Virus record (IMG/VR): IMGVR_UViG_3300025000_000149
Location: 1 to 50,253 of that record
Reading direction: 5' to 3' (one strand)
From: a virus
Length of the DNA: 50,253 bases
In this document: in pieces, positions 19,101-28,976 of the stretch
Layout of the letters: every line of letters starts with the position of its first letter
How positions within the stretch are numbered: position 1 is the first letter of the stretch
Made by a program: the position numbers and the translations under genes
Notes under the pieces: model-generated
The model's input: only the letters and a program-made list of their open reading frames with translations
Databases searched by the model: none
What the model was told of the DNA's origin: nothing

Positions 19101-22100
19101 GGTAGAATTATGGCATCCCTAAAAAAAGATTCTACGAGCGAAGAGATCAAAGCTGCCTTTGAAGAGAAAGGTATGATTCCCCCTGCAATACTGGAAAGTA
19201 AAAAAGAACGTGAAGATGCAGTTAAAATGTTTAATCGTCTTAAAGAGAAACCTCTTGCCCGTATTTTTAAGAGAGTAATACAAGTAGCAGAGGCAGTAAA
19301 TTCTGCTGGTGTAATAAGAGGTACACATTATAATATTCCTATTAACAATCTTTATCTTACAGACCACTCTAGTTTATCTTTTGCTGATATTGTTTATGCC
19401 GAGGATACAGAAGGTCTTCTTGAGAGCATTCTTGATGACGCAGAGGATGATTTAACTAGCTCTATAATTTATAAACGTTATAAAAGTTTTAAGAAAAAGG
19501 AGGGTCTTGAGAGAGAAAAACTTACTGATGCTGAGTGGCGTAACCGTGTAGACTGGAATCTTATTAAGAAGGCTATTGAAGAGGATGATTATATTTCCTT
19601 TCACTCTGATCTTTCTCGTATGCATAATGCTACTGAGGGGGGTGATTGGGATTTAGATTGCTCTATATTCTCCTTTTATCATACTGGTTATACTGACCCG
19701 CTTTATGTACCAGAACTCTTTTTACCTCCTGCGGGAAAAGATAAAGACCTTACGGATGAATATATAGATAATGCAGAACGTATTATCAAAACTGGTTATC
19801 GAGCAAGGTTGGGTCTTGATGCAGATCATGAAGGTCTTCTTAACACACCCCTTAAGAACCTTATTAAGGACTCAAATTTAATTAAAGAAATAATAAATAT
19901 TTCCAAACCAGAAAATGTTGGTACTATTATTCAGCTTAAAGATTTTAAAAGTCCTACGGATAGAAATATAGCCTCAATGACAATGTTGAATTGGTTAGAA
20001 AAGATTGGTGCTATAACAATACTTGATATTGCCGCTACTACTACTGATAAAGTAGACAAGGTTAGTGGTGAGATTAGACAGCGAATTGAATCTTTTGCTA
20101 AAGACTCTACAAACATTGCTCAATTTATGTTTGATCGAGGTTCTCATTTTGAACAAGGTACTGGTACTGAGGATGAAGAAGGTAACGTTCTTTCTCATAC
20201 TTCTGATTTAACCCAAGACTTTTTCTTTAGGGATATTACTACTGATATTACTAATGGTGACACTTACATTAAATTTAATCCTGAGTTTAAAAATTATTTT
20301 ATTACTCTGGCTGAAATGGATAAAGGTAGTGATTTATTTATTGATGAAATTATAGGTGGTAAACGTTATAAAATAGTAACACCTCTTGGACAAGAACTTA
20401 CCGATATTATAGATACAAGAACTAAAAATGACATTGTTCGTGCTTTACAAAAAAGTGGTGCTACTCTTGATAATATAGTAGATATAGGTATAAAAAATGT
20501 AGAGCGAGAATATCAACTTGATGCATCACAACCACTAGATAAATCTTTAATGGATATAATTGATTCTTCTAAAGTGCGTTTAAGTGAGTTACGTTCAGGG
20601 GCCAAGAAAAAGTTATATAAAGCTTTAGGTAAATCTCGTAAAGATATTAAAGCCTTTTTAAAAAATGATATTGAAGCTGTGCGTAATATTAATGGTTATG
20701 AAATGCCAATAAAATATAGTGTAGCACTGTATCTTGCAGCGAAGGGTAACATTGAAGATTATAATAAATCCAGATCAACCACAATATTAAATGCATCTGG
20801 TGCTAAAGAGTTTACTGAGTTAGGTAGAAGGTTATTATTTAAAGCTTTAGGTAATGTATTATTACACCAAAAATATTTTGATGTACCTATGCCCGGAAAC
20901 TATGAAGCTTTACTTAATAAGTCAATGCGTTATTTTGACCATAATGGTACTGTAGTATCAAAAGTAACTCGTGCTAATTTATTTAGTACACCGTCAACAA
21001 CAGAACTTGATAATATACGTTGGGAAACTTTTACTCCCGCTATAACACAAAATATTCTTATGGCACTTAATGTTATAGATGAGTTTGGTATACCTATTGC
21101 CGACCAAGAAAATCAAATTAAGGCTCTTGAAGACCCTATTAGAACTGATTTAGTTAGTACTTATGGTTCAGTACAAAGTATCTTAGATGCTTTACAAGAG
21201 GATAATAATAGTCCTGAAGAGAGCGCTAAAATAATGCGTGCTTATTCAGCTATGATCAAACGTCTAAAAGCATCTAATGTTATAGCTAAAGCTGGTGTTA
21301 CAGAAGCACAAAGCCCCATTAGACAATTAGTTAGTCATGACCCTGAGTTAATTAAAGAATATAAAAAGTTAAAGGATGGTACTACAGAAGCTAAATTCTT
21401 TAGTGATAAAGCTGCTGAGTTAGTTAACAAATATTCTGTTGAACTTTTTAAACTTCTTGAAGCACCTATTGAAGATGCTAAAGAAGCAGAAGTATCTGTA
21501 ATTGATAAGAAAACTAAAGAGACAAATATAATTAAGACTATAAAATTAAGTGAAGAATCAGAAGCACGTATAAGAGAATTAGTTGAATTACTTGATCTTA
21601 CTTATGAAAGTAAGAATGTATCAGAAGAGCGTAATATACAAATTAGTGTAGGTAGTATCTTTGATGCTTGGTCTAAGAATTTTTCTACACCACAACGAGA
21701 TGCTATTGTCCCGCATATCAAAGACCTTATTGCTACTGTGGTTCTTGAGAATAGTACTCTTAAAGGTATTACAAACATAGTAGTATCTGAACGTAGGGTA
21801 AAGAGAGTATCAAAGGATAGTAAAGAAAGTGAAACCCTTTATTTTGATCTTAAGGCGGCAGATGATGTTAAAAATATCTCTGTAGAAGAGTATACTAAAG
21901 AGCAAAAACCTATTGTATATACCCGTAAAAGGGAATTAAGTGGTCCTGCGGCTGAAGGTGATTATGGTGTAAATATATTTGAACATATACCAACTGAAGA
22001 GGAAAAAATCGCAGCACGAAAAATTGCACTAGAAAAACACTCTGTAAGTACTACACGAGTAGTAGCAAAACCTGTACCTAAATCTTCCCCTCATGATGGT

Positions 22101-25100
22101 CGTATTGTAAGACCTTCAGAGAATGATAAACGTGTATCTCCTTTAGGTGGTTTTTTAAATCTTCGTGATAGGTTTGAATCTAAAGAATCTAAATCTGTAG
22201 TAAAACTCGCCAATGAAATGGGTCTTGATACAAATATTATAGAAGAGATTAAGAGGTCTGATGATAAAGCTACAAAACAAAACTTAAACGATATATTTAA
22301 TAATTCACCCTTTGGTCTTTTTTATAATGCTATTATAAGTGCTAAAGAACAAATACCTACAGGACAATTTAATATTGGTTTAGTGTATAGCCGTGGTGAG
22401 TATAATCAATGGATTAAATTTTTTAATGCTTTAGAAAAGAAAGCTACTAGTATTATTGAAGATAGACTTATATCAAGTAACTCTGCTATCTCAGTAGATA
22501 AACTTAATGTGTTGAAAGCTGATCTTGAGTGGAAAATTAAAAGGTACTTTGCTAAATTTACTTGGGACATTGAACAGAAAGAAAGAACACCTATAAAAAT
22601 AACACAAGATACTTCTAAAGTAGAATTATCTGCCGATCAAGTCTATAAGAGTAAAGGTACAGAAAATGAACGTGTGCGTATAGTACCTGCTACCTCGGAG
22701 AAACCTATAAAAGGTTTTGTGCGTCTTGAGGTTTTAGATTATAATAATAAGGTTGTAAATAAACGAACTGTATCAGAAAGTAAGTTTGAACGAGATTATG
22801 AGATAGATACAGAAAATACAATAAAAGATTTTAAGAAGGTAGCATTTGATGCTAAAACTAATAGAGAGATAATATCCCTTTTTAATAATTATGGTGAAGA
22901 AATGCGAGAGAATCTTGTTAAGCCTCTCCTCACATTTTTAAAGAATAATGATGCTACTTTTTATACACCTAAACAACTTACAAAATTTATTCTTGCGGGT
23001 AACGTATTAAGTCGCAGTTTATTAGAAGATAGTGGTTTAGTGTACACTTCTGAAACTGAGGCTGATTTTAAATTAGATGCTACTATCACTCGTATACTTA
23101 GTAATCTTGTAGACCTTGGTTTAGCTATACAAGGTGTTCCAAATAAGGGTGAAGGAATTTATGGTAGGAAATCAATAAAGATAAGTGAGCGATTGGTTAA
23201 TTTCCTTAATAATAATAAGCTTGGCTCTACAACTAAAGCAAGTATTATCAGTGAACAAGTAAGAACTCAAAATGCAGTGCTCTCAAAGTTTGACCAAGCC
23301 TCTATAATGAAGGGTCTTAAACAAACCTTTCAAGGTGTATCTGAAATCAAACTCTTTAAGTTTATTAAGGATGCTTTTATAACTCCTTGGTATGATTCTG
23401 AGAAGCATCCGGTTCTCCGTAAATTTATGTTTACTGCTGCTGAACGTGGTGATAAAAGAGCAACCTATCTTAGTGAATTTACTGAGCCTCTTGAGGATGT
23501 TGTAGCTGATTTAAAGACTTATGGTGAGGAGCATCCTGACCAACAGGAAGCTATAAATAAACTTGTTATTAAAGGGGATATAGAAAACCAAGAATATACA
23601 ACACTTAAAGAAGCACAAGCAGTAGTACCTAATATTACACAAACAAGCTTAGATAAATATATTGCTTTACGTAAGGCTCTTACTGGCTTTAGTGATACTA
23701 TATTTAAAACTGGTGCCCGTGTATATATGGTTTGGGCTAATATGCGTTATGGTGAGCATGGTAGTATTAAGTTTAGTGAGAAGCTTCATGAATTAGTAGG
23801 TACTCGTGATATTAAGGAGCCTGCTGAAATAGATATTATTGTCTCAAAACTTCTTGAGATGATACCCGTAGAGAAGCGTGCTGAAGAACAAACTGAAATG
23901 AGAAAATCTGTTAGGGCTTATATTGATTGGCTCGATAAAAAACGTACCCTTATACATAAGGTAAAAGGTTGGATGCCAAGGGTAAGGTTCGTAAAAGATT
24001 ATGTTGGTAGTGTGCGTGATACTTCTAAAAAGAATAACCCTCTTGTTGCTTTTAAGTATTTTAAAACATTGCGAGAGGCACAAGAATATATAAAGGGTTT
24101 TGATGGTGTGGGTTATGATAAGAATGCAGTTGCCACTGAGGTAGAAATGAAGAATCTCTTTACCTCTATGGACCAGATTAAAGGTTTTGAGAACCTTGAA
24201 CACTTCTTAAAGAATGGTATGTCCGAAGATTGGGATAACCCTCAATTTGGTGTGTCTACTCTTACTGAAGGTCATAGTGGTGGTCAACACCTTATTAGAC
24301 GTAAAGACCATCTTGTAGAAGGTTATGAAACTGAGAACTACTTACAGAATTATATTACTGCTGCTAACCGTATGGCTAACTCCTTTTCTCAATTAGAGTA
24401 CGGTTTGGCACAACGAGAGAATCTCCACCAAGCTCGGTTATTGGAGAAAACTGTTCCTATAGTACGAGATACACTTCCTAAGTTTGTAAAACATCTCAAG
24501 GATGATTTATCTCCTGCCACTTCTTTTGAAGGTACAGCTACACAGGTACGTAATGCCACAGTATTCTACTTTATGGGTTTTAGGATGCTCCCTGCTATTA
24601 TTAATACTACACAGAACTTTGTTATTGGTGTACCTAACTTGGCTAAAGAATTAACTAGTATGAATGGTAAGTCTTATGTTAAGAATCTATTTCTTGCAAC
24701 TAAGATGATGCACTCTGCTATGATTGATTCAGTACGAGATTTAATTACCAACGTACTACATAAAGATAAATCCAAGATGTTAGGTTTGATTTTAAAGGCA
24801 CTTGATAAAGTAGCACCAGAAGGTAAGGGTAGAATTAATATTGATAGTATGTCTGATGTTGATAATAGAGCAATAGAGGAATTTAATAAATATAATATTG
24901 CTACACAGAACCTATCTCACACAAGTTCTATTATGGATAGTTACAAAGAGGGTATGGCTGTAGCTAGACATGGTAAGGCTGGTGAGGCTGTTAATGCAAT
25001 TATGAATGAGGCAATGGTTTATATGCGCCTTACAGAACAGGTAAACCGCACAGGGGCATTTCTTGCTGCTTATAGACTCTTCTCTAAAGGAGAAAATACT

Positions 25101-26063
25101 TTTAACCATGAGGCTGCTGAGAAAGCAGTAGAATTTGTTTATAATACAAACTTCATGATGAATAGTTTTAATATGCCTTTAAGTATTAAGAAATTGGGAC
25201 CAGCAGGACGTACTATTATGACACTCTCTACTTATCCTATACATTATCTTAACTCTGTATTTAGATTATTAGGTGGTACTGAGAATGGTGGTAAAACTGT
25301 TCTTACTATGGTTGGTGCAGCAATGATGTTAGGTGGTGTAAATGCAGTACCACTTAAAGATTTCTTTAGTAAAATATTCTCTATGGTATTTAAAAAAGAC
25401 CTTAACATCTCCATACGAGAATCTGTTAAAGCAATGGGTGGTAATGAGTGGTTGGCTAACACCACTATGAGGGGTTTACCCCCTACATTTGGTGTAGATG
25501 TTGCTAACAACATATCATTTAATACACCTTATATTGGTGGTTGGTTAGGTGATAAGAATGCAATGGAATCCGCAACTGGCGCGGCTGGTGGTATGGCTTC
25601 ACGAGCCTCTAATGTAGTTAAGTATATTGGTGAGGGCCAATACTCTAAAGCTATTTGGGAAAACCTTATGCCAGAGGTAGTTGCCTCTCGCGCAAGGGTC
25701 ATTAATCAATATAATAATGGTATGAAAACTAGCTCTGGTTCTAAACAAATGTATAAAGGACAACCTCTTGAACTTAGTTTTGGTGATGCACTTACTACGT
25801 TTATTACTACAGCTAAATCAGCAAATATGGGTACTATATCTGAGAAGCGTAACTCTATGCGTAAGCTTGAGACTCAATATAAGTCTATTGCTGCAAATGC
25901 AAGAAGGTCTTATTTAGAAGACAATGATCCATCGAAAATCAACAAGTTTAATCAGCTTATCATTAAGAATAAATTGATTGGTTTCATAAAACCAATAGGC
26001 AAAGTAAAACAACCAAAAGAAAATAGCGGAAGAATTGCTTTTGAAAACCAATTAAGCAACTAA
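16131..26063 (+). CDS. Giant virion protein with zinc-peptidase motif
   Basis: A single 3310-residue ORF, about a fifth of the window. Residues about 45-240 hold several Gly/Ala-rich hydrophobic stretches that could span a membrane. A charged linker follows to about 820. Residues 881-885 are HEAIH, with a later Glu in EELQEEAIARAF, the pattern of HExxH metallopeptidases. The last 900 residues include further hydrophobic segments near 3015-3085. It belongs by layout to large polyvalent or ejection proteins of phages: probably packaged, injected, and multi-functional. I see no RNA polymerase motifs like those of N4 virion polymerase. It begins as TAATG on the previous stop. Confidence 0.7.
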   Translation: MPTWEEILAQLESGTNPNTTVMQKVPLTKRPPAPIDFPAYVPTPPEPEKVGALRSIAGNVVSGALQGTVGTAGRLIEGGLRHGLGATDLAETYRQGNEGFEEWVHDTFTKDNLQTKDINGVGSALRYIGENVGNFAGQMLPSIFLMGGVGGIASRAALKSAIAGGMEKEAAIAYAQKMGERAVIGAATVSEGAQEGGIIYGMQGKNIEEGKQEDYNHLQGIAGTSAAAALGAGSTIYNMGRLGLTKALGASGVKEGVEELGKKISAKTLLTQPFVGALSEGVQESAQTLAENYGATNKVLADGETLTPYNALRTGTAALTGGMLGGDVLQPTLRNEMFESGAAGAAGGFGLGAIGAAGKGTIQALATPPKVISTDATSIGDNKTGTTIVEETKAGLGSNQEVQGILGLPTEGGLVGGLLGSEENILNPELIKQGNPTSAVAKAAKFKSILETQLKNIPADADFQKNFDKILNNAITTANPATLQQAYTTGQDTTPIEYAYFVKDALANNPVYANAYNNNSKIQGEKRKQEALQKKVAKEAPQTRSNASEGIQTSLPIDNYINSTDGHVSAYNDDIALKREQAQQEEIANMSSGSQIGMFGDHTDNTETKESNIDFPTRDAAKEAITSTITNLKSLVSKRKGITAEEKVVARQQIKDLTNKIAKQYTSWTQPELNFNPVEELKIVQEHKETVQGLHDLVTNDVITPDEATLLQHTLTDQAVEHPIVPPKGKLEKKPPTVKVKQKRDIIKKVEPVIAPEVKVESKVTPTAITPKKESKLDKAARERKEAKEAEAVVVEEAPKKSKTKVTEKGQESTHPDFTEDEAQALVKTLLGNKAELEIVDADYIIATDPNGNIVRISAQAIGKFIQVASGSATLYENVRHEAIHVARTLGIINDKEWKVLQLKANKWIKDFGIEDRYKGFTKEELQEEAIARAFEINPKDNTIFGKLKNFFEKIVNTLKGLGFNSSKSVFSKFESGAYASRSVNKTLDLGRIMASLKKDSTSEEIKAAFEEKGMIPPAILESKKEREDAVKMFNRLKEKPLARIFKRVIQVAEAVNSAGVIRGTHYNIPINNLYLTDHSSLSFADIVYAEDTEGLLESILDDAEDDLTSSIIYKRYKSFKKKEGLEREKLTDAEWRNRVDWNLIKKAIEEDDYISFHSDLSRMHNATEGGDWDLDCSIFSFYHTGYTDPLYVPELFLPPAGKDKDLTDEYIDNAERIIKTGYRARLGLDADHEGLLNTPLKNLIKDSNLIKEIINISKPENVGTIIQLKDFKSPTDRNIASMTMLNWLEKIGAITILDIAATTTDKVDKVSGEIRQRIESFAKDSTNIAQFMFDRGSHFEQGTGTEDEEGNVLSHTSDLTQDFFFRDITTDITNGDTYIKFNPEFKNYFITLAEMDKGSDLFIDEIIGGKRYKIVTPLGQELTDIIDTRTKNDIVRALQKSGATLDNIVDIGIKNVEREYQLDASQPLDKSLMDIIDSSKVRLSELRSGAKKKLYKALGKSRKDIKAFLKNDIEAVRNINGYEMPIKYSVALYLAAKGNIEDYNKSRSTTILNASGAKEFTELGRRLLFKALGNVLLHQKYFDVPMPGNYEALLNKSMRYFDHNGTVVSKVTRANLFSTPSTTELDNIRWETFTPAITQNILMALNVIDEFGIPIADQENQIKALEDPIRTDLVSTYGSVQSILDALQEDNNSPEESAKIMRAYSAMIKRLKASNVIAKAGVTEAQSPIRQLVSHDPELIKEYKKLKDGTTEAKFFSDKAAELVNKYSVELFKLLEAPIEDAKEAEVSVIDKKTKETNIIKTIKLSEESEARIRELVELLDLTYESKNVSEERNIQISVGSIFDAWSKNFSTPQRDAIVPHIKDLIATVVLENSTLKGITNIVVSERRVKRVSKDSKESETLYFDLKAADDVKNISVEEYTKEQKPIVYTRKRELSGPAAEGDYGVNIFEHIPTEEEKIAARKIALEKHSVSTTRVVAKPVPKSSPHDGRIVRPSENDKRVSPLGGFLNLRDRFESKESKSVVKLANEMGLDTNIIEEIKRSDDKATKQNLNDIFNNSPFGLFYNAIISAKEQIPTGQFNIGLVYSRGEYNQWIKFFNALEKKATSIIEDRLISSNSAISVDKLNVLKADLEWKIKRYFAKFTWDIEQKERTPIKITQDTSKVELSADQVYKSKGTENERVRIVPATSEKPIKGFVRLEVLDYNNKVVNKRTVSESKFERDYEIDTENTIKDFKKVAFDAKTNREIISLFNNYGEEMRENLVKPLLTFLKNNDATFYTPKQLTKFILAGNVLSRSLLEDSGLVYTSETEADFKLDATITRILSNLVDLGLAIQGVPNKGEGIYGRKSIKISERLVNFLNNNKLGSTTKASIISEQVRTQNAVLSKFDQASIMKGLKQTFQGVSEIKLFKFIKDAFITPWYDSEKHPVLRKFMFTAAERGDKRATYLSEFTEPLEDVVADLKTYGEEHPDQQEAINKLVIKGDIENQEYTTLKEAQAVVPNITQTSLDKYIALRKALTGFSDTIFKTGARVYMVWANMRYGEHGSIKFSEKLHELVGTRDIKEPAEIDIIVSKLLEMIPVEKRAEEQTEMRKSVRAYIDWLDKKRTLIHKVKGWMPRVRFVKDYVGSVRDTSKKNNPLVAFKYFKTLREAQEYIKGFDGVGYDKNAVATEVEMKNLFTSMDQIKGFENLEHFLKNGMSEDWDNPQFGVSTLTEGHSGGQHLIRRKDHLVEGYETENYLQNYITAANRMANSFSQLEYGLAQRENLHQARLLEKTVPIVRDTLPKFVKHLKDDLSPATSFEGTATQVRNATVFYFMGFRMLPAIINTTQNFVIGVPNLAKELTSMNGKSYVKNLFLATKMMHSAMIDSVRDLITNVLHKDKSKMLGLILKALDKVAPEGKGRINIDSMSDVDNRAIEEFNKYNIATQNLSHTSSIMDSYKEGMAVARHGKAGEAVNAIMNEAMVYMRLTEQVNRTGAFLAAYRLFSKGENTFNHEAAEKAVEFVYNTNFMMNSFNMPLSIKKLGPAGRTIMTLSTYPIHYLNSVFRLLGGTENGGKTVLTMVGAAMMLGGVNAVPLKDFFSKIFSMVFKKDLNISIRESVKAMGGNEWLANTTMRGLPPTFGVDVANNISFNTPYIGGWLGDKNAMESATGAAGGMASRASNVVKYIGEGQYSKAIWENLMPEVVASRARVINQYNNGMKTSSGSKQMYKGQPLELSFGDALTTFITTAKSANMGTISEKRNSMRKLETQYKSIAANARRSYLEDNDPSKINKFNQLIIKNKLIGFIKPIGKVKQPKENSGRIAFENQLSN

Positions 26064-26104
26064 TATAGTATAATTAATTAAGTTAAACAAAAGGGGATAG
26101 CTAA

Positions 26105-28309
26105 ATGGCTACAACTCAAATATTATCAGGTTACGTAAAAAGCCTAAATCTAACTACAGGAGCAGGTACTATTACTGCTACCCCTGCATATTACCCACAA
26201 TCAGTAGAGGGTAATTTAATATCCTCTTTACCTGTTAGTGCTACTATTAATGCAACTACAGGGGCATTTACAATTACCCTTCTAAAGGGTGCTATAATTA
26301 GATTGGTAGCAAAAGATTCCCTAGGTAAAAATGTATTTGCTCAAGAGTTAACTATAACTTATAATGATACTCTTGATATTGCTGATTATCTTAATGCTAA
26401 TCCTGAAGTAGAATTAATAACTCAATATACTCTTGCTACTACCTCTGCTGCCGCTGCATCTGCATCTGCTAGTGAGGCTAGTGGTTATGTAGAGGATGCA
26501 AGTGGTTTTGCTAATAATGCTTCTACTTCTGCTATTGCTGCAAGTGGGTTCGCTGATGATGCAAGTGCTTCTGCTGGTGCAGCACTTACTTCAGAAAACA
26601 ATGCCTCTACCTCAGAAACTAATGCAGGTACTTCAGAAGATAACGCTGCTACTTCGGAAACTAATGCTTCTAGCTCTGCAACCCTAGCTCAAAATTGGGC
26701 TACACAACTTACTACAGAGGTTGTAACTGGACAAGGTTATAGTGCCAAACAATATGCAGCTAATGCTGCCCAATCAGCAGTAGACGCTTTAACTGCTGCT
26801 GGTGGGGGTGTACTATCTCTTAATACTAGAACAGGAAATGTAACCCTTACTAGTACTGATGTTAATCTTGGCAACGTCACCAATGATGCTCAAGTTAAAG
26901 TTTCCGAAAAGGGTGTAGCTCTTGGTGTTGTCCCACTTGATGCTGACACAAAAATTTCTAGTGATTACCTTCCTAGCTATGTTGATGATGTTCTTGAGTT
27001 TGCAAATCTTGCTGCTTTCCCTGCAAGTGGCATAAGCGGTAAAATTTATGTAGCTCTTGACACTAACAAGACTTATCGGTGGTCAGGCTCAGTATATATT
27101 TATATTACATCTGGTGCTGTTGATACAGTATTTGGGAGAAGTGGTGTTGTTGCGGCAGAAGGTGGTGACTATACTGCTGACTTGATTACTGAAACAGCTT
27201 CAAGGGTTTTTGTTACACCAACACAGGTTGCAGCTTTTCACCCTGTTGAGACAGCTACTAGTATTGGAACACTTTATAATGCTGCTGCTGTTACACTTAC
27301 AAATAAGACTATAAACCTTACCAGCAATACACTTGTTACAACACTTGCGCAACTTAATAGTGCTGTAAGCGATGCTGATTTATGTCCTGTTGGCGGCCCC
27401 GGTAGTTCACAGGCGTTTGCTGTTGGTGCATTAAGTGCGACTTCTGTAGTTACAACAGGGGATGGGCGTGTAGGTTCTGCTACACCTATTTATAATGCCA
27501 GATTTGAAGTTATCAAAGGGGCGGCTGATGCTTACGTAAATGTCGGAGATGAATTTACAGCGGCAACAGCAAACAAGAATATTGCACTTGGTGCAGGTGG
27601 TTATAGAAATGTACTTACTATAAATGCACTAACAGGCTCCGTTGCAGCAACTAGGTCAACAACTGGATTGTTGCTTAACTCCTTTTATGGTTCTAATGCA
27701 TACGCAGCTTCTTCTATTAACATAAACTGTAATACCGGCGTAGGAACCATACATTTTTATACTGGTACAGGTTCATCAGCAATACCAACAGAACGAGCTG
27801 TGATTAGCTCAACTGGTCTCGCTGTAACAGGTGATGTAAGTGCCACAGAAATTATAACAGCATCTAAAGGTATTGCCTTTCCTGCAACCCAAGTAGCAAG
27901 CTCCAACCCTAATACTTTGGATGACTATGAAGAGGGAACTTTCACACCAACTATAGCAGGTATAACTTCGGCTGGTGTGGGGACATACACAACCCAAATA
28001 GGTACATACACAAAAGTAGGTAACAGAGTATCTATTACTATTTACCTTATATGGTCTGCGCACACAGGCACAGGTAATATGCAAATATCAGGTTTGCCAT
28101 TTGTAAGTAAAACTACAACTGGTTATGCCACTTTCTCCTTGTATGTATCAAATATTGCCTTAACAGCAGGACATGTTGTACAAACTGCTATGGGTGATGG
28201 TAGCACAAATATACCTATTTATAGTTATGCAACAGGTGGTGGAGCCTCGACAAGTGTTGCTTTAGATACTGCTGGTACAATACTGTTGTCAGGAACTTAT
28301 GAAGTTTAG
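26105..28309 (+). CDS. Tail fibre protein
   Basis: This 734-residue protein has a unique N-terminal domain (about 1-110, probable virion attachment), an Ala/Ser/Thr/Asn repeat region (about 112-200) with short repeats such as ASGFADDASAS and TSETNAGTSED, typical of lambda side-tail fibre and related fibre shafts, then beta-rich repeats and a C-terminal domain starting DDYEEGTFTPTI. That C-terminal motif is common in phage fibre tips. AAGGGG precedes the ATG. It is probably the receptor-binding protein. Confidence 0.82.
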   Translation: MATTQILSGYVKSLNLTTGAGTITATPAYYPQSVEGNLISSLPVSATINATTGAFTITLLKGAIIRLVAKDSLGKNVFAQELTITYNDTLDIADYLNANPEVELITQYTLATTSAAAASASASEASGYVEDASGFANNASTSAIAASGFADDASASAGAALTSENNASTSETNAGTSEDNAATSETNASSSATLAQNWATQLTTEVVTGQGYSAKQYAANAAQSAVDALTAAGGGVLSLNTRTGNVTLTSTDVNLGNVTNDAQVKVSEKGVALGVVPLDADTKISSDYLPSYVDDVLEFANLAAFPASGISGKIYVALDTNKTYRWSGSVYIYITSGAVDTVFGRSGVVAAEGGDYTADLITETASRVFVTPTQVAAFHPVETATSIGTLYNAAAVTLTNKTINLTSNTLVTTLAQLNSAVSDADLCPVGGPGSSQAFAVGALSATSVVTTGDGRVGSATPIYNARFEVIKGAADAYVNVGDEFTAATANKNIALGAGGYRNVLTINALTGSVAATRSTTGLLLNSFYGSNAYAASSININCNTGVGTIHFYTGTGSSAIPTERAVISSTGLAVTGDVSATEIITASKGIAFPATQVASSNPNTLDDYEEGTFTPTIAGITSAGVGTYTTQIGTYTKVGNRVSITIYLIWSAHTGTGNMQISGLPFVSKTTTGYATFSLYVSNIALTAGHVVQTAMGDGSTNIPIYSYATGGGASTSVALDTAGTILLSGTYEV

Positions 28310-28315
28310 CCACTC

Positions 28316-28370
28316 TTGCCATAGCTAGGCTTATAACCGAAAAGGAGAACCTTACTCCCTGCTGTGGCAA
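28316..28370 (+). other. Structured RNA or hairpin between fibre and lysis genes
   Basis: TTGCCATAGC (28316-28325) can pair with GCTGTGGCAA (28361-28370) over ten positions with one G-U pair, closing an inner GGAG/CTCC hairpin. There is no T tract. It could be an RNA processing site or a stabilising structure separating virion and lysis messages. Role unknown. Confidence 0.4.
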
Positions 28371-28401
28371 TAACTATAAGGACTGTCCAAAGGAGATAGA
28401 A

Positions 28402-28683
28402 ATGAAAGTAAATTTATATGTAATACTAACTGATTTAAAGGGTAACGAAGTTAAACAAGGTGATGAGCTTATTTTTCTTGCTGACTTGTGTGTAAATGCT
28501 TTACTGAGTGGTGAAGGTAAAGAAGATAAACTAAAATGCTTTAAACTTGCAACTGCTATAAACACCTCCCCTGCGGAAGTTGAAATGACTGTGGAAGATG
28601 CTAGTTTCTTAAAGTCTATTTTGAATAATTCAAGTTATACCCCACTTGTTATTGGTCGTGTATTTGAAATCTTAGAGGGTTAG
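28402..28683 (+). CDS. 93-residue protein, unknown
   Basis: AAAGGAGA precedes the ATG. The protein begins MKVNLYVILTDLKGNEV and has an acidic central helix. No signal peptide or membrane span. It opens the lysis-region genes. The layout, a short beta start then a count-like ...ALLSGEGKEDKLKCFKLA..., is common in small phage proteins of unknown role. Confidence 0.65.
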   Translation: MKVNLYVILTDLKGNEVKQGDELIFLADLCVNALLSGEGKEDKLKCFKLATAINTSPAEVEMTVEDASFLKSILNNSSYTPLVIGRVFEILEG

Positions 28684-28697
28684 AGGTAAGTACTACT

Positions 28698-28976
28698 ATG
28701 AGTGAACTTAAAGAATCTTGTGATGTGTGTCCAGCCCATAGTGGTGTTGAAGGTAAACAACAACTTATTATTTGGTTATTGGGTATTATGATTGCTATTA
28801 CATTAAGTGTAGGTAGTTATACAACACTATCCTTAAATGAAATACAAAAACAAGTTTATATTATACCAACACAACTTAAGTATCTTTCTGATAATGATAA
28901 TGAAATTAAAGACTCTTTTAAAAAATTAGAAGAGCGGGTTAATTTACTTGAACATACTATAAGGAACACTAAATAA
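28698..28976 (+). CDS. Small single-span membrane protein, lysis region
   Basis: This 92-residue protein has one hydrophobic segment (about residues 22-43, LIIWLLGIMIAITLSVGSYTTL) and a C-terminal charged helix that looks like a coiled coil. A CDVC pair near the N-terminus is notable. Its stop overlaps the endolysin start by one base (TAATG). Such proteins near endolysins are often holin-like or lysis accessory proteins; a spanin role is possible but not shown. Confidence 0.6.
   Translation: MSELKESCDVCPAHSGVEGKQQLIIWLLGIMIAITLSVGSYTTLSLNEIQKQVYIIPTQLKYLSDNDNEIKDSFKKLEERVNLLEHTIRNTK

Noticed and set aside
23844-24203. Minus-strand ORF within the giant gene
   Set aside because: Shadow frame of a strongly coding region, no supporting signals.
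16131-26063. N4-like virion RNA polymerase
   Set aside because: Size is similar (3310 versus about 3500 residues) but I find no motif set of T7-like polymerases (TxxGR, R-K-YG, HD). The zinc-peptidase motif points elsewhere.
26105-28309. Diversity-generating retroelement target in the tail fibre
   Set aside because: No reverse transcriptase gene or template-like repeat of the fibre end is seen in the window.
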